From NCBI GenBank assembly GCA_964019055.1, contig OZ025209.1, forward strand, positions 2,678,197 through 2,742,196: 64,000 nt of DNA, given 5' to 3'. Below, in pieces: positions 37,601-47,429 of this stretch (its first letter is position 1; each line of letters begins with the position of its first letter). This stretch comes from Anthopleura xanthogrammica. Its lineage: Eukaryota > Cnidaria > Anthozoa > Actiniaria > Actiniidae. The position numbers were made by a program, and so were the translations under genes. The notes under the pieces are model-generated. The model was not told the DNA's origin, did not search any database, and worked only from the letters and a program-made list of their open reading frames with translations.

Positions 37601-40600
37601 CTCCTGTCATTTCCTCACCCCTCCCTCCCTCCCAACTCCTCTCTTTGTCTACCCTTCCCTCTCTTCCCCCATGCCTCTCCTTCTCCACCCTTCCTTCTGC
37701 CACTCTTTTTCCTCCCTCCCTCCCTCCCTCCCTCCCAACTCCTCTCTTTGTCTACCCTTCCTCACCCCATTCCTCTCTCCTGTCATTTCCTCCTCACCCT
37801 TTCCTCTCCTTTTTCTCTTCCTTTCCTCCCTTCCCCATGCCTATCCGTCTCCATTGTTCTTTCTGCCCCTCCTATTCCTACCCTTCTTCTACCTTTACTC
37901 ATCCCATTTCTCTCTCCTGTTATTCCCTTACCCCTCCCTCCCCTATTTCTATTCCTCTCCTCCCTTCCCCTGTGCCACTCCTTATCCACCATTTCTTTCC
38001 CATTACCCTGCTTGTCTGTTTCTCCTTTGCTTGCTTCCCTATTCCACTCCTCCGTCCTCCCTCCGTCCTCCCTCCGTCCTCCCTCCTCCTCCTCCCCCTT
38101 CCTCCTCCACCTCTCTCCTTTTCCCAGATACCGAACCTGATCCACAGACAGTCCAAGTAGTGGTTTTGAGAATTCCATATACCTAGAAAAATAAAAATAC
38201 AAGAGTCAGAAAATAAAACAAATGAAAGAATGAAAATCTAAAAAGCTGTACAACATTAATCTATTACCCAAAACAACTCATCTATACAAAAAGATGGCCT
38301 TTTTGAAATCACTGCTTGGGCTTCCTGTCCCATCCCGTACTATATAATTTGTACCAACTATGTTCCATGCAAACAGTTTCATGCCCAGGTTGTTAATTCT
38401 TGAACACATGGCATTGTGCCAACTTCATTTATATGTATAATCTCTAAGTAGATATTGATAGTGATCAAGTGACTTTCACATATGGTATACCACAGGGGCT
38501 TTTGACAACAACCGTTACTGGGACGTCGACATAGAGTATGCCAAGAACACCCCTAATGACATCCTCATCAACATCATGGTGACAAACCGGGGACCAGACA
38601 GATCAAGGATTCACGTCCTTCCGACCCTGTGGTACAGGAATACTTGGATCTGGGGCTGCAGACACGACGGGTGGACCGGTAAACCAGGGATTGTCGAGAC
38701 GAGCCGTGGTGCGGCGGAATGCTTCCATGAAGGGTTTGGAAGGTTCATGTTTGTTAATGATGTTGGTCCTGATAATAAAGTGCCAGAAATGCTGTTTACT
38801 GACAACGAAACAAATACTTGGGTAAGAATCGAATCAGTGATTGACATAATACACCCCTTTACATTGCGCGTAACATTTATCCATGTCAGACCACGTGTCA
38901 TTCCCTTGAGTATCATTGTTTTTTTAACGGTTGCTTATGAGAAGACACATGATTTTAGGTACAACTAAAACAAAGAATCTTATTCTCAAGAGTGTGTAAA
39001 GTATACCGGCAATAATGCATTTGCATGCTTTTATGCACGGGCTTTTTCACGTTAAACCGAGACTGACATTTCGATACGAAACTGGCATAAAAAGAATGTT
39101 TCCGCGCGTTGATCTTCATGCGCGCACAGTTGTCTTCAAGCTATAGAACACCCGTTTTTAAGGCTTCAAAACCAACTACCTTTACCGCCGTTCAGTTCCG
39201 TAAGTAGCCCAAAGAGGTTTCACTCAAGTCACGTGTCATCTTTCTAGTACGTTTCTCCTAATTACATATCTTTATTCTACTTAGCGTCTGTTCAACGGGT
39301 CTCCAAACTACACTCCTTACGTCAAAGACGCATTCCATCGTTATGTCGTAAACGGTGAACACTCTGCCGTCAATCCACTGAAGCGAGGTACCAAGATGGC
39401 GTCTCATTACCTCATAGAGCTCCCCCCAGGTGGTTATCACATCATAAGATGCCGTTTGATGGCTGAGGATGAGATCACTTCAAGTCCCTTTTCGGAAAGA
39501 TCCTTTGGTTCTGTTCTTGAAAAACGAAGGAAGGAAGCGGATGAGTTTTATAAAGCTGTTATACCTGGTATGTTGTGATTACTTCCAGCACGCATTTGTA
39601 ACTTTGCCGTGACTTTGTCCCATCAACATGCTTATGTTCTTTATGGACTTCTTCAGCTTGGGCGTAATGTTTTCTCATTTCAGACCACGTGTTATTCCCT
39701 AGAGTATCATTTCTTTGTTTAACGGTTGGGCACGAGACAACTGAAGAATCTTCTTCTCAAGGGAATGACACGTGGTCTGAAATAGGAAAACATTACGCAC
39801 AAGGTGAAAAGGTCTGTAATCAGGAAATTCACTCACTGTTTTAAAAGGACCTTGGACCAGGACCATTGGGGTTGGCGTGGTATTGGGGGCTAACTGTCCT
39901 GATAAGCGGGGAGAGGGGGGGGGGTATGGTATGGTATGGTATGGTAAACTTTATTTAAACACGGTAAAAACATCAGGTTAACATTATACAAATAAAATAT
40001 ATATAAAAACTGCTTTTCATGTTTGCCGTGTGAGTACGAGTCTATTAGACTAACGTAGTGGTGGGCAAATCTATAGACCCCTTGCAGCACGTCGGAATGC
40101 AGCTCAATTTTGACAAAACAATAGATTCCAATTTGTAGGAGATTAAAATTCTTTTTTGTCCTTCAAATTGAGCTGCTTTGACGTCACGTGAAAGGGGTGT
40201 CTAGTTATTAGGAAGTGTGCTCCCTGTACTTGGCTGCGTTTTTACGGAAGTCATCCACCAATCACCAATAAACTTTCCTTGTGTACTTTCATAGACTCTC
40301 TCAGCCCAGAGGAGCGCACAGTATCCAGACAAGCCTACGCCGGTCTGTTATGGAACAAAATGTTCTACAACTACATCGTGAAAGACTGGCTGAACGGCGA
40401 CGAAGACATGCCGACTCCACCCTATAGCCGGCACCAGGGGAAGAATGCGGACCCGGACTGGTATAACTTATATGCACGGGATGTGGTATGTGTACCGGAC
40501 AAGTGGGAGTACTCATCGGTAAGTTATAACCCACTTCAGACGTTAAGCTTTGTATGAAAGGATTTTAAAAGGGTTTTCAAACTTAGTTTTGACTAAAACA

Positions 40601-43600
40601 GTCCTAAATGCCGTACCATGAACACTTAAGGCGCGATTACACGGTGCAATTTTCTCTGCAACTTGTCGAGACAAGTTGCAGCAATTGTTGCGAAAAGTAG
40701 AATTCGTTTCTACTTTCGGCAACGATTGCGTCTCCGTTGCACCGTGTAAACGCTCTTGCAACTTGTCTCGCAGCACCTTGTAATCGCCTTTACACAAGTT
40801 TTTTTTTTAGATATGTTTTTGACATTTTGTACAACAAAGATTGCCCTGTTTGCCGCTAACCAATTAGGTATCAGCGCTTCACTTTGATATTTCAATAGGG
40901 TGGAGTTTGTACATCGACATAACAATGTCGTGCCGTGCGAATTTAAACGTACAAACTCCGCCCTTCGAAGCATCAAAAGCGGGGAAGCGCATATACCTAA
41001 TCAGTATTTTTCATTCAACATTTCCCAGATTTCAGCTTGTGACTTGGCCTTCCAAGTGCTCCCCTTGGCAAAAATCGATCCAGAGCTCGCCAAGAGTCAA
41101 CTGTTGCTCTTCCTCCGCGAGTGGTTCATGTCCGCTAATGGCCAGATTCCAGGGCCCGAGTCCGACCTTGACGAAGCTCAACCTCCTGTTCTTGCTTATG
41201 CGTGTCATCGTGTGTACCAGATGACGGAAAGGAAGGGTCACAGAGACATAGCTTTCTTGGCCAAGTGCTTCCATAAACTGCTCATCAATTTCACTTGGTA
41301 AGGTAGTTTCCTACTTCTCCTTTTCCTTTTCGTTCTCCTTCTCTTTCTCCTTCTCTTTCTCCTTCTCCTTCTCTTTCTCCTTCTCTTTCTCCTTCTCTTT
41401 CTCCTTCTCCTGCTCTTTCTCCTTCTCCTTCTCCTTCTCCTTCTCCTTCTCCTTCTCCTTCTCCTTCTCCTTCTCCTTCTCCTTCTCCTTCTCCTTCTCC
41501 TCCTCTTCCTTCTACTAGTTGTTGTTGTTGTTTCATGGTTCAATTCTGAAACTTTCCCTTTCTTCTTTATAGGTGGACAAACAGAAAGGACGCATTTGGG
41601 AAAAGTATTTTTGGTGGCGGGATTGTGGGTAAATAACAGCAATCGTTATATATTATCTCGTATTCTACAATTATTGCATCAAAGTATCGGAGATATATTG
41701 CAACGACTGTTATCAGTGATGATGCAATATTGACAGTTAACAATTAATAATATAATTATCAGGTAAAACAGTAAAGAAAGAATCCACAACGTGTGGCACA
41801 GCTGAGAACAAAGAGCAAGACCAACAGACTGTGGTCCAGGTAGGATATTCGTCTTCTGGTTTGATTTGTGTGCTAGATTAGGGTTTTCTGTGTGCGATGG
41901 GTTGGGCATAGAGAGAGCTAGAGATTAAAGCTATCACTTTGCTGCGCTCCAGGGTAGGGGGAGTGTCATGTCATTGATATCCCTTATATCATATTACAGG
42001 CTGATGGTACCGCATGGATGGTTTCTGTTGTGTTGGGTTGCCTATGTTATTTGATTATATGGGGTGGGGTGGGGTGGGGTGTCACATCACTGATATCCCT
42101 TATATCGTATTACAGGCCGATGGTACCGCATGGATGGTTTCTGTTGTGTTGGGTTGCCTGTGTTATTTGATTATTATGGGGTGGGGTGGGGTGTCACATC
42201 ACTGATATTCCTTATATCGTATTATAGGCCGATGGTACCGCATGGATGGCCTTCTACTGTGCTGTAATGCTTGGTATTTCCCTAGACCTCGCTGTACACG
42301 ACCCTTCCTATGAAGACATGGCGTCCAAATTCCTCGAGCACTTCACCCAAATAGCAGACGTCATGAACAACACCCCGGGATGCCTGTGGAACGAGGAACA
42401 TGGCTTCTACTATGATCATGTCCATACCGGGAAACATTTCCGCAGAACTTTACACACACGTTCCATCTCGGGTCTCATTCCCTTATTGTGTTGTACTGTG
42501 ATCGAAGACGAACACATTGAGAAGTTACCCGCCTTCAGGCAGCGCTTGGAATGGCTTCTAGGGAATAAACCCGACCTGGCTTCTAAGGTAACAACAGATC
42601 TGAAAAAAATCCATTGATAAGAATCTTTTGCGCCCTAAAAACTGTTAAGTCTTTAACTATTAACATAGTCCCCTTTACAGTTCCCTGCGCCATCTTGAAA
42701 GGTAGCCGTGCCTTTGCATCGAAGCGAGACGAACTGTGAACTTGCAATGATAGAGACATGTGAATAATTGTCCAAGGTGTTAGGAAGGTGTCTGTCATTG
42801 CAAGGTCACCTTAGGTCTCGCTTCGATGCAAAGGCATACCAACCTTGCAGGATGGCGCAGGGAACAGTGAAGGAGACTATTGTTAACCTTGATAAATAAA
42901 GTAGTAAAAATTGCTCAATCACCCGAGTTAGAGGCCTATGACTAAAGCACTCGGCGCAGATTGAATTGGAATTTAGCAGTTCAAAGCACAGGAAAGAACC
43001 AACAAAAAGTAACTCGACATAGACACGACATCGAGCCCGGAAATCGAATCCGGGTCGCATTGGTGAGAGGCAGCACATTAGCAGCGCACACCACCCGCGC
43101 TGTGATCTGTGTGATGTCATTTGTTCATTCATTACAGACACAAAAATATCTAATAACCCAAATTTTAATTTATTTTCTCTTCAAGATTTCTCTCCTGGAT
43201 CCAACAAGTGAAAGCCAGCGCCATCGTCTCCTGGCTTTGTTCTCCAGAGAACGACTAGTGCGTGTGATCAAGTTCATGTTGGACGACAAGGAATTTCTGT
43301 CTCCTTTTGGAATTCGTTCGTTGTCGCTGGTCCACAAGGATTCCCCAGTGGAGGTGAACTGTGTATATACTACAGAGGAACTAAAGGAGATAAGAAAGGT
43401 TGTATACGAAGGACGTTATATTCCAGAGGAATCAGAAGGCAATACAAATAAACATGGCCCGATTTGGCTTGGTTGTAAGTATCTCAATACACTATGATAA
43501 CTTAGTCGTAATGATTTTTTTTTTCGATATAAAGCAAATTTCATATTAGTTTGAAAGTCACGGCACACGGCACGGTTACAGCGCGGCGCACATATGCACA

Positions 43601-44694
43601 GAATATCAAAGGTTTTCATACACGGCACGGCACTGACACGGTCACGGCACGTGCCGTAAGTTTCTTATAGTTATATGAAAATTGCTCTAAAACCTCTTGG
43701 AGTAAGGAGGCGAAGGACATGGGGTCAGCCAACTCTTTGGGGGATTCTGTGTATCAATGTTAATGATTATCTTCAGTTAGTTGGTAAAGAAAGAAATAAT
43801 ATGTAAAGTAATGACTAGTCCAGAGCTGGACCAACTTTTATCGATAGGGAGAATGAAATGCCGTCATTATTACCCTTTCTCCCCTCCCACATGAAGGGAA
43901 CTGAGAATCCAATTTTCCTCAATTTTCCCAAATTTTCAGTGAACTTTCTAATCGTGGATGCTCTTGAGAGTTACGACTTCTTCTACGGAGACACGTTTAA
44001 AGTAGACTTCCCATCATACTCTGGGAACCGTTTGCGCCTTCATGACGTGGCTCTAGAGCTCTCCCGTCGCTTGGTCTCGCTGTTTCTTCCTAACGAACAC
44101 GGGCGTCGTCCTTGCTACGGGAACAGCGAAAAGTACACCTATGATGTCTACTGGAACCAGTTGCTGCAGTTTTATGAGTATTTCAATGCTGATAATGGAC
44201 TTGGTTACGGAGCAAGGTATGTGTAAAACAGGAAATAACGATACTCTTCTTTCCCAAGTTAAAGGGAGACTAGTAACGAACATAAGAAATGACGTCATTC
44301 TTTCACAAGTTTAAAGGTAGACTGGTAACGAACATAGAGGATGACGTCATTCTTTTTTTGCAAGTTCAAAGGGAGACTGGAACGAAGTCGTACCGCATTG
44401 CATTACTGGGACCTGTTTGGTGTTGAGTCCCTCTCGTCCCTAAATTTAATCCCACAATCCTTTAGCACTACGAGTCCGTACCAGTCTTCTTTGAACTCTG
44501 GAAATCTTGAGGCTTTAAATGAAGCTAGGGAGTATAAAGAAAAAGTGGCTTAAAGTATGGGTATACAAAGTTATTTTTTTCCCTTATTACTTGTATCAAT
44601 CCATTGTTAAGTATTATGAAATTTCTTACTATTTTTCAGCCATAACTCTGCTCTGGTGTCTCGTGTGCTTGACAAACTTGCATCAAACAGATAA
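34640..44694 (+). CDS. GH63-like glycosidase, YMR196W-type, copy B (divergent active site)
   Basis: Paralogue of copies A and C with the same 13-exon structure. Exons: 34640-34821, 36569-36738, 37170-37343, 38496-38821, 39285-39567, 40295-40518, 41029-41297, 41573-41628, 41763-41839, 42228-42587, 43186-43474, 43940-44216, 44640-44694. They join without a frameshift or stop to 913 residues. The N-terminal half is well conserved ([50 protein letters not shown]). The catalytic half has drifted. Candidate acid D458 and base E883 remain, but WDLAFH reads [15 protein letters not shown] reads NGQIPGPES, the [14 protein letters not shown] segment is reduced to [15 protein letters not shown] reads NADNG, and the terminal SHQTGWTA reads SHNSALVS. 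Exon 9 encodes a polar, unrelated 26-residue segment. An open frame with lost substrate-site residues suggests a pseudoenzyme or altered specificity. A recent pseudogene is less likely. The start shown is the only ATG before the conserved block that gives a length like copy C. Confidence 0.88.
36115..36365 (-). repeat. Interspersed repeat, ttaggggttaattttcat family
   Basis: Shares cttttaggggttaattttca and tttcagggtgttcaaa with the reverse complement of 48358-48612, and with a fragment at 46385-46490. Intron 1 of copy B. Confidence 0.6.
36806..37028. repeat. MITE-like element, GGCCTGTTTACAC family, copy 2
   Basis: Ends aggcctatttacactagcga and caccagcgtaaacaggcc. The interior matches 11542-11743 (attttggtcata, aatggtaaagga, aacaaatgtctcttta). 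Intron 2 of copy B. Confidence 0.75.
37490..38130 (+). repeat. 640-base polypyrimidine tract (copy B intron 3)
   Basis: Nearly uninterrupted C/T sequence of the cctccctccc and cccttcctcc type. It produces long spurious proline/serine/leucine frames on the plus strand and arginine/glutamate/glycine-rich ones on the minus strand. Such tracts can adopt triplex structure and often confuse assembly. Confidence 0.9.
38866..38990. repeat. GACCACGTGTCATTCCC element, degenerate copy
   Basis: gcgtaacatttatccatgtc followed by agaccacgtgtcattccctt; the right arm is only weakly recognisable. Copy B intron 4. Confidence 0.55.
39661..39799. repeat. GACCACGTGTCATTCCC palindromic element, best copy
   Basis: Nearly perfect arms: gcgtaatgttttctcatttc + agaccacgtgttattccc on the left, gggaatgacacgtggtctga + aataggaaaacattacgc on the right, total about 139 bp. 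Copy B intron 5. Confidence 0.8.
40071..40204. repeat. ATAGACCCCTTGC element, copy 4
   Basis: Ends ctatagaccccttgcagcac and acgtcacgtgaaaggggtgt. Copy B intron 5. Confidence 0.7.
40632..40790. repeat. ACACGGTGCAA palindromic element
   Basis: Ends gcgattacacggtgcaattt and cgttgcaccgtgtaaacgct. The interior is built of gcaacttgtc and its complement. Copy B intron 6. Confidence 0.75.
41308..41515 (+). repeat. (CTTCTC/CTTTCT)n hexanucleotide tract
   Basis: About 200 bases of ctccttctcctt-type repeat starting ten bases after the exon 7 donor of copy B. It explains the arginine-rich frame on the minus strand at 41238-41642. Confidence 0.92.
41968..42250 (+). repeat. About 112-bp repeat duplicating the intron 9/exon 10 junction of copy B
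   Basis: Three successive units each contain cttatatcgtattacag (or a one-base variant) followed by gatggtaccgcatggatgg, the true start of exon 10. Junction-like points fall at 41999/42000, 42115/42116 and the genuine 42227/42228. Between units lies gttgtgttgggttgcctgtg and a ggggtggggt run. Confidence 0.85.
42659..42887. repeat. Inverted-repeat element, copy B intron 10
   Basis: Left arm agttccctgcgccatctt and gcctttgcatcgaagcgaga; right arm tctcgcttcgatgcaaaggc and ggatggcgcagggaac. The arms span roughly 70 bases each. Confidence 0.75.
42950..43105 (-). repeat. tRNA-derived SINE copy
   Basis: Minus strand: gcctctcaccaatgcgaccc, then cggattcgatttccgggctc, a good box B. The tail ends in aaattccaattc. 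Copy B intron 10. Confidence 0.6.
43555..43662. repeat. GGCACGG-rich repeat
   Basis: Repeated cacggcacgg and ggtcacggcacgtgccg words. Related patches occur near 15296-15320, 55150-55260 and 62480-62600. Confidence 0.45.
44228..44390 (+). repeat. About 60-bp tandem repeat with TGACGTCA sites (copy B intron 12)
   Basis: Three units built on aagggagactggtaacgaac and atgacgtcattctttc; two carry a perfect TGACGTCA. The array starts 12 bases after the exon 12 donor. Confidence 0.7.
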
Positions 44695-45493
44695 GTGGTC
44701 CGTCTGTCCGTCCACCCGTCTCGTAACGATAGCAACGAACCCCGAAAATTATGTTGCTTTCATGTTGCTTTGCTGGTGTCTTTGAGAATATCTTCGGCAT
44801 GGACCAGGTGTCGAACTTTTTATGAACTGAATTTATGAGGAACAAAAGGAAAATAATCGGTCTTGCCTGCTTTTATATAATTAAATTCAGCAAACGAAAA
44901 GTTCGACCCGGTTTTGAATAGATGAGATTAGAAGTATTTTGTTCCAGTTTACAAATGCACAATCAGAATGTAGGTTAAAAAACCATTATTGGGACCCACC
45001 CCTCCCCCCAGAGTTCAAGCCCTTTTTTTTCAAGTGCATTTTTAGTAGTTACCAGGAAATCCTTAGCATAATGCATCATGGGATAATTTTGAGAAAGAAT
45101 ACGTTGTAAATCCCACAATGCATTGCGCATAACCGTGAAACTTAGTTACTGTCATGGAAACCAGCATACCAACGTGAGAAAGAAACATATACTGATATTC
45201 AAGATGTGATGATAATTAGAAAAGTTTAAAGGTTTATTTTTAACATAAGATGTTTTGATATGATCCTTAGAAAATAGTAATAATAATATTGATTATAATA
45301 ATATTAATATAATAATAATAATGATATTAGCAATAACAAAGATATTTCTAATGAACACTATGAAATACAAAGTATTTTAATATATATAGAATGGATGAAT
45401 TAACCCAGTAGGTAAGGATAAAATAAATGTATTATTAAAATATAGTAAAATATAAGACCGTATACATGAAGGTATGGCGACCATACTCGTAAA

Positions 45494-45657
45494 GGTGCGG
45501 ATACACGGTGCAACATTGCGTACAACATTGCGTACAACATTTTATTTGTATTGTCCTCGTAAATTAAGTGGAAAAATCGAAATTTTCTCTAATTTGGTTG
45601 CTGAAATAGTATTGTATTCGTAATGTTGCAAGTAATGTTGCAGAAAATGTTGCACCT
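45494..45657. repeat. ACACGGTGCAACATTG palindromic element
   Basis: Starts ggtgcggatacacggtgcaa and closes gcagaaaatgttgcacct. The words acattgcgtac and gtaatgttgcaa recur inside. Confidence 0.7.
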
Positions 45658-45770
45658 GGTTTCCCGCTGCCTTTGTTTGTTTTCGGTGTTCCCCTGGGGA
45701 GGAAAACAAAGGAGTTGTCGGTTAGTATCAAATACACGTCCTTCATGTAAACGGCAATCACCACTTTCCA

Positions 45771-45906
45771 TACATCCGTTCACTGGTCAAACACAAAGCA
45801 TTCAGTCGAGGCTGCAAGGTTCAAATTTGAATAATCCTTTGAAAATACCTTGCAGCCTCGATTGAATGCTTTGTCTGTGACCAGTGAACCGATGTATGGA
45901 AAGTGG
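45771..45906. repeat. Long-armed palindrome (about 55-base arms)
   Basis: Left arm ccactttccatacatccgtt ... cattcagtcgaggctgcaag; right arm cttgcagcctcgattgaatg ... gatgtatggaaagtgg. Only about 20 bases of loop. Confidence 0.8.
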
Positions 45907-47429
45907 TGAATATTTCAGTGAACACAATAGAGTTTACTTTAAAGAAGAATGCAATTAGACCCAGGTAATTTATATTAACTTATTTTTTAGAATAAATTGA
46001 TAAAACTGTGGCAAATCGGTGTTGTTTGATGAAGATTTTAAATTTCAGACTTCACTATGAAATCTCTGTTTCTCTGCGTCTCTGCAGTCCTGGGAGAGAA
46101 AAAGTCTAGGGTTGGTAGATTATGACGTCCATTCCCCACCCCTCCCCCCCCCCCCGCCCCCCGAAGGACTTGAGATCTCTTCTTTTGTGAGTGAAAATTG
46201 TTCAAACGGGGCTGATAAATTTAGGTGCTTGATCAATATGTCTTTTCGCCGCGACTCCCACCCGGCTCAAGGTGGTTTCCGAAGGGGCAACGTGGATAGC
46301 TGACAATATATTTTTATGTATGACAAGGGATAACTGAGAAATGACGCGAACTTTACAGCACTAGTACTATAATTAGTTTTTCGTTTGAACACCCTTAGCT
46401 AAACTTGAACCGTATAATGAAAATTAACCCCTAAAAGGTACGACGATCATCCCCGACCCTTTCACATCGGATCCCCCCCCCCCCCCCCCCGGGGGAAATT
46501 TCTAGAAATAAATAAAAGATAACTAAGCAAACTACTCCATCGTCTGTATTCCCTTTTCGTCTCTGACAAGAGCCGAGCAGCTACTTTGGCAAGTGGTTTT
46601 CATTCTCCATGCATCAGATGTTGGTACGTACGTAACGATCGTTGGCCATGTCTGGCGATAGAGCAAAGAATAAGAAGCCCATGCATGTGGTGTCGGGCAA
46701 TTCCAGCAAATGATTTTTTGTACGTATTAATTTTTTTTCTTGTGTTATTTTTGCTTTACCACTATTTTCGACTTCGTGCATTTTAAAAACAATAGGTGAG
46801 ATCAAAGATTGTCCAGAATTTGAACATCTTTAGAATTTAAACACAAAAAGCTTGTATTTCATTGTTTTTGAACAATAGTTGTAGTCAAGTCATAATTTAA
46901 ATATACGTAAGTGTTGTGCATTGGTATGTTATCCTGCTTATCGAAATACGACAGCTTGCCGCCTCGCAAGGTTAGCTACCCCTTGTGCCGTTTTACAGTA
47001 TTTTTCCTGAGTGTGTTGACTGTGACTGGTTTGAGTAAGAGATTTAGATTAAGAGATTCTAGTCTTGTTTTTGTCCTCGACGTCCAACCCTCCTTCTTCA
47101 GGACAAAGAGCCTCGGTTTCATGTTAGTCGATTCCAGTCCTCGATCGTCTTACTGACATATGAATATGAAAATAAGAAAATGCTCGAAAATGCGATGATG
47201 GGTGATTAAAGCGAAAGAAAACAAAAAGAAATAGAATGGTATTAATTAACGAATGAAAAATACAGTTTATAATACGCGCCAAATTAGCCATGAATGGGCT
47301 TCCTGTGTTATCAGCCTGGCCCTGAAGGTGTGCAGGGCCCTGGAGGTGTGTTTGCTTTTTAACGTGTTCGGCATGCATTGTTTATGCTTCATTCTTTATT
47401 AGGAAACCTCGCTAAAAAAGCTCATATCA

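Larger units (their letters stand above)
44695..47429. other. Intergenic region between copies B and C
   Basis: No coding exon is supported. It contains an AT-rich ATA/ATT stretch (about 45280-45330), an ACACGGTGCAA palindrome (45494-45657), a long-armed palindrome (45771-45906), a C-rich run near 46471-46490 and a fragment of the ttaggggttaattttcat repeat (46385-46490). The promoter of copy C should lie toward its right edge. A possible 5'UTR acceptor (tctttattag) precedes the start codon by about 30 bases. Confidence 0.55.

Noticed and set aside
37432..38186. Overlapping long frames of Pro/Ser/Leu on plus and Arg/Glu/Gly on minus
   Set aside because: By-products of the polypyrimidine tract. 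Low-complexity sequence is open in several frames at once.
41238..41642. Poly-arginine and Gly-Glu repeat frames on the minus strand
   Set aside because: They arise from the CTTCTC hexanucleotide repeat next to the copy B exon 7 donor.
42014..42205. Hydrophobic frame with repeated [11 protein letters not shown]
   Set aside because: It is the reading of the duplicated intron 9/exon 10 junction, not an independent membrane protein.
44217..44639. Possible truncation of copy B at the exon 12 read-through stop
   Set aside because: A good donor at 44217 and an acceptor at 44638-44639 lead to a final exon with [14 protein letters not shown] that aligns with the ends of A and C.
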